Part shown: one piece after another, positions 34,848 through 48,221 of the stretch | Layout of the letters: each line of letters starts with the position of its first letter | How positions within the stretch are numbered: position 1 is the first letter of the stretch | NCBI GenBank assembly: GCA_023159155.1 | Contig: JAJNNX010000028.1 | Coordinates: forward strand, 62,001 to 126,000 | Length of the DNA: 64,000 nt | Origin: Ustulina deusta | Lineage: Eukaryota; Ascomycota; Sordariomycetes; Xylariales; Xylariaceae | Direction: 5' to 3' | Notes under the pieces: generated by a model | The model's input: only the letters and a program-made list of their open reading frames with translations | The model's database searches: none | Told to the model about the DNA's origin: nothing | Position numbers and translations under genes: made by a program

Positions 34848-37800
34848 TTAATTATAATAGTTAAGATAGTCTTAGTAAGACCTATAAGAACTATAGACCT
34901 ATATAGCAATAAAATAAAAAAATAATATACGGACTAATTTATAGCTTTATAGCTATATATATAAAATTTATATCTATTTATTTTATAAACTCTGATTTTT
35001 TTTTTATTTAAAATTTTTGTTTATAATATTAATAAACTAGCTATAAGAACTTTACTTAATTAATGATAATATTATTTTAAGTTTACTAATTATTTATTAA
35101 TAAATATTTAATAAATATATATATATATATATTTAATATAACTTTAAAATCTTTTTTAATTTTTATATTATTTAAAAATTAATAATTTATAAAAAATTTA
35201 ACTATGAATATTTTAAATTTATTTTTAGTTTTTAAATAATTAAAATAATTTTAAAAAAGATTTTTATATTAAACTGTTTTATAAATATTTTAAACAAACT
35301 AATATTTAAAAAAAAAAAAAATTTAAGATTTAAAAAAACAACATTTAAATTAAAGCTAAAATAATTTAATATAAATAATATATTTAAAAATATATTAAAA
35401 GATATTAAAATTATTTAAGTTTATAATTTAATAATAAAAAATATATTTAAAAAATATTAATTTTAAATTTTTTAGTTTCATTATTTTATTTATTTTTTAT
35501 TTTATTAATTTATTTATTAATATTTTAAACTTTTTTTATATTAAAAAACCTAAAATATAAAAAACTAATTTTAATAAATTTATAAACAATAAAGCTTTGT
35601 TTAATAATTAGATTTATAAACTAATAAAAAAACTAAATAAAAATATTATTATTTTTTAAATTAGAAATAATTAATTTTGATATATTATAAGCTAATTAAA
35701 AAAGTTTATTAAAAAATTTATTAAAATATATTTTTATTTAATTAAATAATTATTATTTATAAAATATTTAAAACTTATATATATAAAATAAATAAAAAAT
35801 ATTAATAAAATTATTAAATTAATATATAATATTAAATAAATTTATAAGTTTAATTAAATAAAAATCTAATTTAAATAATTAAATTTTTAGTAAATTTAAT
35901 TATTAATTTTTAATAAATTTTAAAAAATAAAAAAAAAGATTTATTAAAATAATAAAACTTGTTTTATTTATAATAAAAAATATATATATATTACTTAATT
36001 ATTTTAATTAAAAACTTAAAATTTTAAGTATTTAATTAATAAAAAAACAAATAATAAAATTAATAAAAGATTTTTTATTAGTTTTTTTGTTTATTTTAGC
36101 TAAAATTTATAATTAAAATAAATGAATTATTTTTAAAATATTTATTTAGTTATAAATTAATAATATTAAAATAAAAATTTTAGTTTTATATAATAAATTA
36201 AGTAATAATTAAAAATAAAAATAAAATATTTAATTAAAATTTAAAAACTTTATAATTATTATAATAAAATAATTCATCAAATTTATAAATATTTAATATT
36301 TTAATAAAAACTTAAAAATAATAAATTATAAATTTTAAAATATAAAAAATAGTTTATATAATAATTAAAAAAAAAAAAAAAACTAAGCTATTATTAAAAG
36401 TTTTTTATAAAACTTTTAAACCTATTTTTATTAAAATAAATAAAAACAATTAGCTAAAAAAAACTTTAAAAAAACTTATTATAATTAAGTTTATAATAAT
36501 TAAAAATAACTATATTAAACTATTTAAAAAAAACTTGAAAATAATTAATATTTTATAAAAAAAATAGATTTAAATTAATTAAATAATATTATAAAAGTTT
36601 TTTAATAATAAACTATTAATTATAAACTTTATTAAATAAAATATAAATTTATAATTAATTATTAATAAAAAATATATATATTTAAAAAAGAAATTAGATT
36701 TTTTTTTAACTTATAAAAAAATATTTTAATAAAAAGTTTTATTATTTAGTTTAAAAAGTTTTATTATTTAGTAATAAATTTTTATTAATATATAAATTTA
36801 AAAACTTTTAAATAAATTTATAAATATTTATATAAATAATATTTTAATTTATTTTAAAATAAAAAAATAATTTATTGTTTATATTAAGTTAAATATTAAA
36901 AAAAAATATTTATAGTTACGGCTGGCTAGCTGGCTGGCCCACTAACCCCTTATCGATAAGAGAACCCATGGGTAGCACGGGCCACCCATTGCACACACAA
37001 CCATCCAACCGTACATACATGAATCTCTCCACATATTATTTGTACTTAGTTTCCTTCTTCTTTCTTTATCTCATAATTAACATATATTTGGAACCCCAAC
37101 TAGAAGCCTTGCCTCTTAAAAGGACACCTGCCGTGACATTTATTATTAATTATTTAAAAATAATTATAAAAGCTAAAATAAAAATAAAAATTAATTTAAT
37201 TAAAATTTAAATAATTTTAAAAATATTAAATTAATTTAGTTATTTTTTAAGCTTTGTAATTATATTTATATATTTATTTATTATATTTATAAAATAATTA
37301 TTAAAAAAAAAAGCTAGTTATAATTAAAATAAAATAAAAATAAGTTTTTAAATATATAAAACTACTAATATATAAAATACTAGTTTTAGCTTTGTTTAAG
37401 CTTAATTAACTAATATAAATAAAAATAAAAATTTTATATAATATAATAAAAAAGATTATTTAATAATAATAAGAAAATATAACTTGAAAACTTATAAAAT
37501 ATTTTTTTAAAATAATAATATTAATTAAACAAGCTTATTTAATTTAAAATTATAAATTTTTAGTAGTAATATAAACTTTAAAATATTATTGCTTAAAATT
37601 TTTTAAAATTAAGTTTTTTATAATAATTAATTATTAAACTTTATTATATTTTTTAAATAAATAAATTTTATTAATATAATAAATCTATTAAACTGATTTT
37701 TTATTAAATTTTAATATTATTTTTTAGTATTAATTAAAAAAAAATATAACAACTAATATTTTATTAAAAAAAATAATAAAGCTTTTTATAATAAAAATTA

Positions 37801-39257
37801 AAAAAACTAAAAAAAAATAATAGTATTAGTTCTTTTTAATAAAATATTAAATTTTATATTAATTATAAATTTTTTATTTAATATTTTTTAAAGAGCTAAC
37901 CTAATAAATCTAATTAAACAAAAAAACTAGTTATAAAAACTAAAAAATAAAAATAAAAAACTATATATATTTAAAATTATTTTGAATAAAACTATTTTTT
38001 TTTTATATTACTTTAATTTAAAAATTTGTTATATTTTTAACTATTAATTTTATTTATAATTATATATAAATATTTATAAATAAATTTAATTATTTAATTA
38101 TAATTTTTTTTAATAAAAAAATAAATATTATAAAGTTATTTATTTTTAAGTTTATAATAATAATTAATAATTTTATAAGTATTAAATATTGTTTTAGTAG
38201 TACTTATTATTTTTAAACTTAAAAAATAATAAAATTAATTAATTAAAAACTAAATTAGTAATTTTATTTTTATATTAATAAATATTAAAATATTTAAAAT
38301 ATTTATTTTTTTATTTTAAATTTTATATATAATTTTTTATAATATTTATTAATTAATATATTATTATTAAACATAGCAATAAAAATTAATATATAAAACT
38401 TTTTAATAATAAATAATAAATATTAAAATTAATCTATTAAACTTAAAATATTTAAAAAATAATATATAATATTATAACTTTTATATAAAAATAATATAAA
38501 TTATAAACTAATAAAAAAATGCTTAATAAATTTTAAAATAAAAAATAAGGTTTTATAATATAAGTATTAATTATTAAATTAAACTTTTAATTAGTTAGAT
38601 TTTTTAAAATCTTAAAAAAACAAAAATTTAGCTATATTTTTAATTTGTTTAATTTTTATAAAATGAAAAACTTATTTTATATTAACTAATTATAAAAAAT
38701 AAATAATAATTTTTTATTTTAATAAATTTAGTTATTATTTTTAGCTACTAATAATAATAATAAAATAAAGTTTAAAAAAGTTATAACTTTAATAATATTT
38801 AATATATAGCTTAAAATTTTTAAAATATACTAATTAAACTTAATTAATTTTATAAAATTTATAAAAAAACTTTTAGATTTTTTATAAAATTATAAAAATA
38901 AATATATATAATAATAATTAATAAATTTGCAAATAATTATAAAAAAATTATATAAACTTAATATTATTAATAATTTTAAGTTAAAACTATATTTAAATTT
39001 TTAGTTTTAAAAAAATAGTATAACAATTAGTATAGTTTTAGCAAAACTTATAAAAACTTTAAATTTATATAGCAATAAAATAGAAAAATAATATATAAAC
39101 TAACTTATAGCTTTATAGCTATATATATAAAATCTATATTTATTTGCTTTGTAAACTTTAACTTCTTTTTTTTTATTTTCTTTTTTAGCTTAGAGTTTTA
39201 ATTATAATATTAATAAACTAGCTATAAAAGCTTTACTTGACTGATTATAACATTAAT
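34848..39257 (+). mobile_element. RIPed LTR retrotransposon, copy 1
   Basis: LTRs at 34853-35071 and 39019-39252, target duplication TTAAT at 34848-34852 and 39253-39257, total 4.40 kb. The LTRs run from TATAATAGTTA (or TATAACAATTA) through CCTATATAGCAATAAAATA, AGCTTTATAGCTATATATA and a poly-T tract to GATAATA/TATAACA. AAAAAAATAG directly before the right LTR is a plausible polypurine tract. The interior is colinear, inverted, with copy 2 (39946-45785): for example 38,700-39,010 against 40,180-40,480, and 36,380-36,450 against 43,380-43,450. It lacks about 1.6 kb of copy 2, split over both halves. All frames are broken. Confidence 0.82.
36909..37143. mobile_element. 225-bp un-RIPed insertion with TTTAT repeats
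   Basis: An island of normal composition (36914-37138) inside the A+T-only interior of LTR copy 1. It is flanked by TTTAT (36909-36913 and 37139-37143) and has mirrored ends, GTTACGGC on the left and GCCGTGAC on the right. The left part carries GGCTGGCTAGCTGGCTGGCC. It could be a solo LTR (right end GACA) or a small TIR element; the left end starts AGTTACGG and not TG, so the class is open. A frame of 80 codons crosses it but runs into the RIPed flank and is not a gene. Confidence 0.72.
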
Positions 39258-39940
39258 AAGGTTTAATATTAAAGCATGTGTTATAACTATAGGTATTACT
39301 AGTACTTATATCCTTAGCGTTCTATTTATATAAATTATATAAGCATTCTAGAATTCGTCTAGGTATATTTAATAATATAGCCTATTGCTTACTAAATAAA
39401 CGTTAGCAAGTTTTTTTTTAAAAAGATATATAATATGCCTTTATTTCTTTATTAGTTTTACTAAGCAGTTCTTATAAAAAATTATTGCTAAGCTATAATA
39501 ATTTATATATTTAGAATACTTATTATAAAAATAATGTAATTAGACTTGAAAATATTACTATAGTTAGAATATTTATTTTTTTTAATATAAAACTTATTTA
39601 AATATTACTTTTAACACTTAAAATTATATTATTTAATGTAAAACTTTTTTTTATTAGTTATCATAGTACGCTAGCCTTATATAATATAAAAAGTTTAATA
39701 ATAATGTAAAAAAAAAAATAACTAAATATTTTTAATTTATTTTAATGTTTATTATAAAAATATATATAAAAATAAAGTTAAGCTTTATTTATATATATTT
39801 CTTTATAAATAAATATTTTAATATATTATTTTTTGCTATTTAAAATAGTTAAAAATATTAAACAGTTTAATATAATATAATTATATTATTTTTTAAAAGT
39901 TTTAATAATATTAGCTAAATATATTTTATTAATTTTTGTT
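39258..39940. other. Spacer between inverted LTR elements
   Basis: About 680 bp, A+T-rich but less extreme at 39,280-39,500 (GGTATTACTAGTACTTATATCC, with GCGTTCTATTT). No gene is readable. It forms the loop between the two inverted copies. Confidence 0.45.
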
Positions 39941-40003
39941 ACGATTAGTTGAGTAAAGCTTCTATAGCTAGTTTATTAATACTATAAACAAAAACTCTAA
40001 GCT

Positions 40004-40034
<31 letters not shown>

Positions 40035-43000
40035 GAGTTTATAAAGTAGGTAGATATAGATTTTATATATATAACTGCAAAATTATAAGTTAATCCGTGC
40101 ATAAACTTCCTATTTTATTACTATATAGGTCTAAAGTTCTTATAGGTCTTGCTAAAACTATACTAACTATTATACTACTTTTTTTTAAAACTAAAAATTT
40201 AAATATAGTTTCAACTTAAAGTTATTAATAATATTAAATTTATATAGTTTTTTTATATTATACTATTTTATTATTATTTTTATAATTACTTGCAAATTTA
40301 TTAGTTATTACTATATATATTTATTTTTATAATTTTATAAAAAATTTAAAAGTTTTTTTATAAGTTTTATAAAATTAGTTAAGTTTAATTAGTATATTTT
40401 TATAATTTTAAACTATATATTAAACATTATTAAAATTGTAGCTTTTTTAAACAATTTAATATTATAATTTTTTATTTTTTTTATATATTTTTAATTATTT
40501 AATTTTTTTAACTTTAAATTTTACTTTACTATTAATATTTTTAGCTAAAAATAATAATTAAATTTATTAAAATAAAAAATTATTGCTTACTTTTTATAAT
40601 TAGTTAATATAAAATGAGTTTTTTATTTTATAAAAGTTAAATAAATTAAAAATATAGCTAAATTTTTATTTTTTTAAAATTTTAAAAAATCTAACTAACT
40701 AAAAATCTAATCTAATAATGAATATTTATATTATAAAACTTTGTTTTTTATTTTAAAATCTATTAAACATTTTTTTTTATTAATTTATAATTTATATTGT
40801 TTTTATATAAAAATTACTACATTATATATTATTTTTTAAATATTTTAAGTTTAATAAACTAGTTTAAATGTTTGCTACTTAATATTAAAATCTATAATAG
40901 TTTTGTTAATATTTATTATTAAAAAATTTTATATTTTAATTTTTATTATTATTTTTAGTAATAATATATTAATTAATAAATATTATAAAAAATTATATAT
41001 AAAATTTAAAATAAAAAAATAAATATTTTAATTATTTTAATATTTATTAATATAAAAATAAAATTATTAATTTAGTTTTTAATTAGTTAATTTTATTATT
41101 TTTTAAATTTAAAAATAATAAATATTATTAAAATAGTACTTAATACTTATAAAACTATTAATTATTACTATAAACTTAAAAATAAACAATCCTATATTAT
41201 CTAATATTTATATATTTAATATGCTAAAAAATTTATATAAACTTTTATAGTATTATATAACTAATAACTTTATAATATTTATTTTTTTACTAAATAAAGT
41301 TATAATTAAACAACTAAACTTATTTATAAATATTTATATATAATTATAATTTTATTAATTAAATAATATATTTTTACTATTTATTACTATATATTGCTAT
41401 ATTATAGCTAATATAAATAATAAATAAAAAAAACTAAAAGTTTTATTTTATAATATTTTATTTTTTTTATAATTATAATAATTATATATATATTATTTAT
41501 AATTATATTTTAAATAAAACTAATAATATTTTTGTTTTAATATTTTAATTATTTTATATTAACTTTAATATATAATAATTAAGAATATATAAATTTTTTA
41601 AATTAAAACTATATAAAAAAAATAATCCTATTTAAAATAATTTTAAATATATATAACTTTTTATTTTTATTTTTTAAATCTTATAGCTAGTTTTTTTATT
41701 TAATTAGGTTTACTAGGTTAGCTTTTTAAAAAATATTAAATAAAAAATTTATAATTAATATAAAACTTAATATTTTATTAAGCAGGACTAATACTATTAT
41801 TTATTTTTTAGTTTTTTTAACTTTAGTTATAAAAAGCTTAGCTATTTTTTTTAATAAAATATTAGCTATTATATTTTTTTATTTTAGTTAGTATTAAAAA
41901 ATAATATTAAAGTTTAATAAAAAGTTAGCCTAATACATTTATTATATTAATAAAATCTATTTATTTAAAAAATATAATAAAGCTTAATAATTAATTACTA
42001 TAAAAAACTTAGTTCTAAAAAACTTTAATCAATAATATTTTAAAATTTATACTATTACTAAAAGCTTATAGTTTTAAATTAGGTAAACTTATTTAATTAG
42101 TATTATTGTTTTAAAAAAATACTTTATAAGTTTCAAGGTTATATTTTTTTATTACCACTAAATAACTTTTTTTATTATATTATATAAAATTTTTATTTTT
42201 ATTTATATTAGTTAGCTAGGCTTAAAAAAAACTAAAATAAATATTTTATATATTAATAGTTTTATATATTTAAAAGCTTATTTTTATTTTAGTCCTATTA
42301 TAAATAGTTTATTTTTTTTTAATAATTAATTTAAAAAAGTAGCAATTTTACTAATATAATAAATAAATATATAAATATAATTATAAAACCTAAAAAATAA
42401 CCGGATTAACTTAGTATTTTTAAAATTATTAAAATCTTAATTTAAAATTGCTTAAATTTTTATAAGATTAATTCTAATTTTTATTTTAGTTTTTATAACT
42501 ATTTCTAAATAATTAATAATAAATCTATTAAAATAAATTTTTTTAATATTTTTCTAATATTTAGTTTAATATAAGCAATAAATTATTTTTTTATAATAAA
42601 TCTAGTATTATTTTTTAGTTTTAAAATAAATTAAAATATTATTTATATAAATATTTACAAACTTATTTAAAAAATTTTAAATTTATATATTAATAAAAGC
42701 TTGCTACTAAACAAGTTTTATTTTTAAACTAAATAATAAAACTTTTTATTAAAATATTTTTTTATAAGTTTAAAAAAAAAATTAATATAATTTTATAATT
42801 AATAATATCTAATTTTATAAAACAAATAATATTATAATAATTAAATATAATATTACTAATATTTAAAACTAATATAATTTAGTTTTTTAAATATATATTT
42901 TTTTATTAATAATTAATTATAAACTTATATTTAATTAATTTAAGTTTAAATATAAATAAAACAAAAATAACATTTAAATTTATAATTAGTAGTTTATTTA

Positions 43001-45790
43001 TAAACTTTTTTTTAAATAAAATAAACTATATAAATATTTAATATTAATAAAACTTAAAAATATATTTTTTATTATTAAGTTTTAATATTATATTAAATTT
43101 TAGTTATAATAATAATAAAGTTTTAAAATTTTTTTTTAAAAAAAATCTTTTTAAATATAATAACTAAAAAAATAAAAAGTTTTGTACTAACTTTATATAT
43201 TTAAAGTTTTTTTTTTTAAAAAATAAAATTAATTTATTATTAAAAGTTTTTTATAATACTACTTAGTTAATTTAAATTTATTTTTTTTATAAAATATTAA
43301 TTACTTTTAAATTTTTTTTAAATAATTTAATATAATTATTTTTAGTTATTATAAACTTAATTATAATAAGTTTTTTTAAAAAATTTTTAACTAATTGTTT
43401 TTATTTGTTTTAATAGAAATAATTTTAAAAGTTTTATATAATTTTTTTAATAATAGCTTAGTTTTTTTTTTTTTTAAAAATTATTATATAAACTTTTTTT
43501 ATTTTAGGTTTAAAAGTCTTAAGTTTTTTTTTATATTTTTTTAGTTTTAATTGTTTTAATATTTAATAATATTTTTTTAATGTTTGATTGTATTAATTAG
43601 TATTTTTTTATATTATTAAGTTTATATTTTATTATTTATAGCTAAAAAGTTCAACTATAATTATTAGCAAAAATTAAGCTAATAAAAATAAATTATTTAG
43701 TTAAATTAATTATTAATTTTTATAATATATATTAAATATTTATAAACTTTATTAACTATTTTATTTTAATAGTTATAAAGCTTTTAAAGTTTAATTAAAC
43801 AAACTATTTTTATTTTTAATTATTGTTTAATTTATTATATAAACTTATAGCTAATTATTAAAAAAAATATAAGCTTTAATATTATATAAAACTAAAGTTT
43901 TTATTTTAATATTATTAATTTATAATTAAATAAATATTTTAAAAATAATTTATTTATTTTAGCTATATATTTTAATTAAAATAAATAAAAAAACTAATAA
44001 AAAAACTAATAAAAAAACTTTTATTAGTTCTATTTGTTTTTTAAATTAAATAAACTACTAAAGCTATTCTTATTATAAACTTTTTTTACTAATTAAACGC
44101 CTAAAACTTTAAGTTTTTAATTAAAGTAGTTAATTAATAAATGACTTTTTTTACTACAAATAAAATAGGTCTTATTATCCCAATAAGTTTTTTTTTTTTT
44201 TATAATTAATATTTATTTTAACTATTTTGAAATAAATATATTAAAACTTCTAAAATTAGCTAAAAATTAATAAGTAAGTTTACTAAAAGTTTGATTATTT
44301 AAATTAGATTTTTGCTTAGTTAAACTAGCAAGTTTAATTTATTAATAATTTTATTAATAAATAACTTATAAAAAATATTTAAATTTATAAAAGCTTTATA
44401 TAAATTTTTTTCTAAATTTATATAAAAATAGTTCTATAATTTATATTTTTATTATAATTTAACAAATTAATATTTTTAAATCAAACTATTAAATATAAAA
44501 ATAAATTTATTAATATTTTTATTAGTTTTATATATATAAATTTAAAATATTTTATGAATAATAGCTATTTAATTAAAATTATAATAAATTATTAATAAAA
44601 CTTAAATTATTTTAGTAATATTATTAAATAGTTTTTTAGTTAAATAAAAATATATTTTTATTCATTTTTTAGTATGTTTTTTTAACTAGCTTATAATATA
44701 CTAAAATTAATTATTTTTAATTTAAAATATAATAATATTTTTATTTAGTTTTTTTATTAGTTTATAAACCTAATTATTAAACAAAGCTTTATTTTTTGCA
44801 AACTTACTAAAATTAGTTTTTTATATTTTAGTTTTTTTAATATAAATAAAGTTTAAAGCACTAAAAAATAAACTAATAAAATAAAAAACAAATAACGCAA
44901 TAAAACCAAAAAATTTAAAATTAATATTTTTAAATATATTTTTTATTATTAAATTATAATTATTTTTTAAAAGTATTAAAATAAATATATTAAAAAATTA
45001 ATGTTTTATTTTTTTTATTTATTAAAAAAGTTCTACTAGAACTAACATAAAGTTATAAGCTTATATAACTATAATATTTACTAATATATTTTTAAATATA
45101 TTATTTATTTTAAGTTATTTTAGTTCTAGTTTAAATTTTGCTTTTTTAAGTTTTAAGTTTTTATTTTTTTTAAATTTTTTTTTAAATATAAATTCGCTTA
45201 AAATATCTATAAAAAATCTAGTGCTTAATTTTCCTTTTTTTTTATAAAATTTTTTTTTTTAAAATTATCCGATAATAAAAAACTAGTTATACTTAAAAAT
45301 TAAAGTTATTCTAATTGTTTAAAAACTAAAAATAAAATAAAAATATTTAAAGTTAGGTTTTTTATAAATTATTAGTTTTTAAATAATATAAAAATTAAAA
45401 ATTTTATTAAAATTATATTAAAGTTAAGTTTATATTATAAAATATATAACTAAAAAAAAAAGTTTATTTATATTTTACTAATTATAACAAAATAAAAAAT
45501 ATTTATTTATTAAATATTTATTAATAAATAATTAATAAGCTTAAAGTAGTATTATAATTAATTAAATAAAGCTTTTATAGCTAGTTTATTAATAGTATAA
45601 ATAAAAACTCTAAACTAAAAAAAAAAAAAAAAAAAAAAAAAGTCAAAGTTTATAAAATAAGTAAATATAAACTCTATATATATAGCTGCAAAGTTATAGG
45701 TTGGTTTATACATAGACTTCCTATTTTATCGCTATATAGGTCTAGAGTTCTTACGGGTTTCGCTAAGACTGTACTAACTATTATAATTTT
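39941..45790 (-). mobile_element. RIPed LTR retrotransposon, copy 2, inverted
   Basis: Same family as copy 1 in opposite orientation. LTRs at 39946-40174 and 45550-45785, target duplication ATTTT at 39941-39945 and 45786-45790, total 5.84 kb. On + the left LTR begins TGTTACGATTAGTTGAG and the right LTR ends CTAACTATTATA. A poly-A tract of 20 or more bases lies inside each LTR (about 40003-40030 and 45619-45642). The right LTR (the 5' LTR in the coding sense) keeps more G and C, for instance TCTAGAGTTCTTACGGGTTTCGC. This longer copy is probably closer to full length, but no pol motif is readable. Confidence 0.82.
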
Positions 45791-46434
45791 TATTTTATAA
45801 TTTAAAATAAATTATTAGATGTTTTTATTTTAAAACTTAATAATAAATATTAAGCATATTTAAAAAAATAAAACTTAATTTTTTAATTATAATAGTTTAA
45901 AAAATATAAAAAGTTTAAACTTTTGTTTAAAGTTATTATTTTTTAAATATAAATATATTATTTGTTTTAATAATAATAAACTATACTATTTAATAATTTA
46001 GTAATTATTATAAATATAATATATTATTTGTTTTTTTATTTAATTTTATTAAAAATAAAAATTAAAGTTTTAAATATTAATCTTTTTTTTAACTAAATAT
46101 AAACAAAAACAAATATTTTAGCAAGTTATAAATATTTTTAAGTAATAATAAATCTTTTTATAAATATAAAATTAATAAGTACTAGTATTATAACTATTTT
46201 TTTTTATTAATTATAATAATATTAATTAGTTCTTTAAAGTTAAAAGGCTTTTATTAATTATTGCTTATAACATAACGTTATTTCAATAAAGCGTTATAAC
46301 TATTGCTAGCTTATATATAGCTATAATAGCTATTATAAACATTAAAACAAAGGCAGGGCTCTTTAGTGTTTTAGTTGTTTTTATAAAAGTATTAAACAAA
46401 TAGTTATAGATTAGGTGTGTGTACTAATAGTGGG
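45791..46434. other. End of A+T-rich tract
   Basis: A+T-rich DNA without readable gene, returning to normal composition near 46,330-46,440. The change is sharp. Confidence 0.45.
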
Positions 46435-47747
46435 TACCAAGAAAAATTATTTAGAAAGGAAGGTGTCGCTACTGTCTGGGGGCGGGCTATAGAAACATAA
46501 CAAGCGACGGAGTGCAGTGTGTTTCAGCTGTTGGGTCGGTTTGGCCATAGTGGATTTCTACAGGTGAATAGGGGTTACCGCTCAGCTGAATTTTCGGGCT
46601 TGTGTTTTGCAGTATATCTACGGTAACTGTGTTTCTCATACAAACACTTTGGTGTTGAACCTAGATATAAAGAAGGTCGAGGAGTAGCTGATGCTTCCTG
46701 GGGTGTCAACAACCCTTTTTGTAGAAGCTAGACACCATAGGCCATGTATACTTCACGTTCATGGCCTGTATCATGTCAAGATATTCACAGCTTCAACATG
46801 TAGCATTAGCAGCGTTTGTGACACCTTTGATTGCATGTGTGGGATTAACTCGGGTTGTATTCTGTACTACTAGTAGACTGTTTGAGTATGTACAGGCTAA
46901 TCAGTATCACAAGCATCTTTGCGTAGCATGCGCTAAGGTTTGTACACCCCTAGGGAGTCTGTGGCTCCTCAAGAGCTATGGGGTACTCATATTTCCACCA
47001 GAAGTATTTTGGCTGTCTATTTTCTTTTTTTCTGTCGACCAGTGGTACACCACAGAAAAAGAAAGTTTCTATGCAATATTGACCACTTGGTACGATAGCC
47101 TCTGTTTACTTATTGTGACAGTGTAACAGTCTCAGAAACTCTGTTTGCCATGACCGCCCTTTAACCCTTGGCCGCCGGCGTTCTGTTGCCGGCTTGTGGC
47201 GCCTTGATTCCGCATTGAAGAAAACGGGAGCGTTGGACCGAAAAAATGCTGTTCCTCCCGCCCCGAACGATTCACTGTCGGGTATTAATGCAGGTTCCAT
47301 GGTGACGAATAATGAGGCGAAGTATAAAATTCCGATATAGTTAATTATTGAGATTAATGCGGTCGCTACACGTGATTCCCGATGGATGCAAATGTGAAAC
47401 CGGAAACCATAGCAAATGTAATATTTCACTTAACTCTCCTCCATCCATTTGCCGAACGTTTCAAATATTGTCTTTTGCAGGGTATGGGCAAGCGTCGAAG
47501 GCTTTGATTACCATCAAAAATATGCGGAGCCCATAACAGCGCCACGCCGTAGCCACAACCACCAACAGGAGATGCAACTATGTTGAGGCTGGACGGCGCA
47601 GTGCTCTTTCCATGATCCCACGTGGCTGTGAGCTGAAATGAGGCTTGCTAGGACTCGTGCATACGCGTGGAGGATATATCGTAATCCTGGTTGGGGGGTT
47701 TATTGAGGCTATAGATTGGATCCCCCAACATAATGGGTAGTGCATTC
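46435..47747. other. Normal-composition DNA, no secure gene
   Basis: Two overlapping frames of 107-121 codons (46761-47126 on +, 47106-47429 on -) have no recognised domain. The + frame is hydrophobic and Cys-rich, but its codon use is unlike the real genes here. GC-rich text near 47,160-47,280 suggests a former gene or 3' flank of the MAPEG gene. Confidence 0.4.
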
Positions 47748-48221
47748 TCAGTCCACGTCCAACAGCGACTTTCCCGCCTCCCACAGCAGCCAGAGACAGC
47801 TTCCGTTACCCGCCCACCAGAACACCGTCCGACCGAGGGCCACAGTGTCATCCTCAACTAGTAGGTAGATGATGCCGTAGCCAATCCGCGCAAGTGTGTA
47901 GATTAGACCAGCGCGGTTCACGATTTGGGGGTTGACGCCGGCAGTAGTCGCGAGACCCATGGCCCCTACTAAAAGCGTATAGTTTTCGATCGAGTTAGCG
48001 TGGGCTGCCTCATTGCGCTTCAGCATATCCAACTGCCTTCGGGTGATCTTATTAGACTTGACGGCGGCCTCGCCATACCTGGCCACATCTTCGCGAGGCG
48101 ACGACTGGTGATCGAAGCCCCAGAAGAAGTGAAAGCTGAGATAGACGGGGGCGTAATTGGGTGTCAGGCCACCCGCCGAGGTGGCACGTAGGCCGAGGCC
48201 AGTGGAAAGGGGCGGCATTGG
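47748..48221 (-). CDS. MAPEG family membrane protein
   Basis: Small membrane protein of the MAPEG superfamily (membrane-associated proteins in eicosanoid and glutathione metabolism), about 157 aa, one exon. In fungi these are glutathione-transferase-like or of unknown role. Signature text is RRQLDMLKRNEAAHANSIEN, the conserved Arg-x-x-x-Ala-x-x-Asn-x-x-Glu core, followed by hydrophobic helices (YTLLVGAMGLATTAGV; LIYTLARIGYGIIYLLVED) and RTVFWWAGNGSCLWLLWEAG. The N-terminus MPPLSTGLGLRATSAGGLTP fits family members. I prefer the ATG at 48221, which has a good context (CGACCAATGCC). An in-frame ATG at 48278 would add 19 residues without family likeness. It lies alone, facing the same way as the next gene, 0.9 kb away. 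No disabling change is seen. Confidence 0.87.
   Translation of the reverse strand, partial: PMPPLSTGLGLRATSAGGLTPNYAPVYLSFHFFWGFDHQSSPREDVARYGEAAVKSNKITRRQLDMLKRNEAAHANSIENYTLLVGAMGLATTAGVNPQIVNRAGLIYTLARIGYGIIYLLVEDDTVALGRTVFWWAGNGSCLWLLWEAGKSLLDVD

Noticed and set aside
36968..37210. 80-codon frame over the 225-bp insertion
   Set aside because: Starts inside the insertion and ends in RIPed host DNA, so it is a junction artefact.
46761..47126. 121-codon hydrophobic frame on +
   Set aside because: No family or motif, codon use unlike the real genes, and overlaps another frame; not called as a gene.
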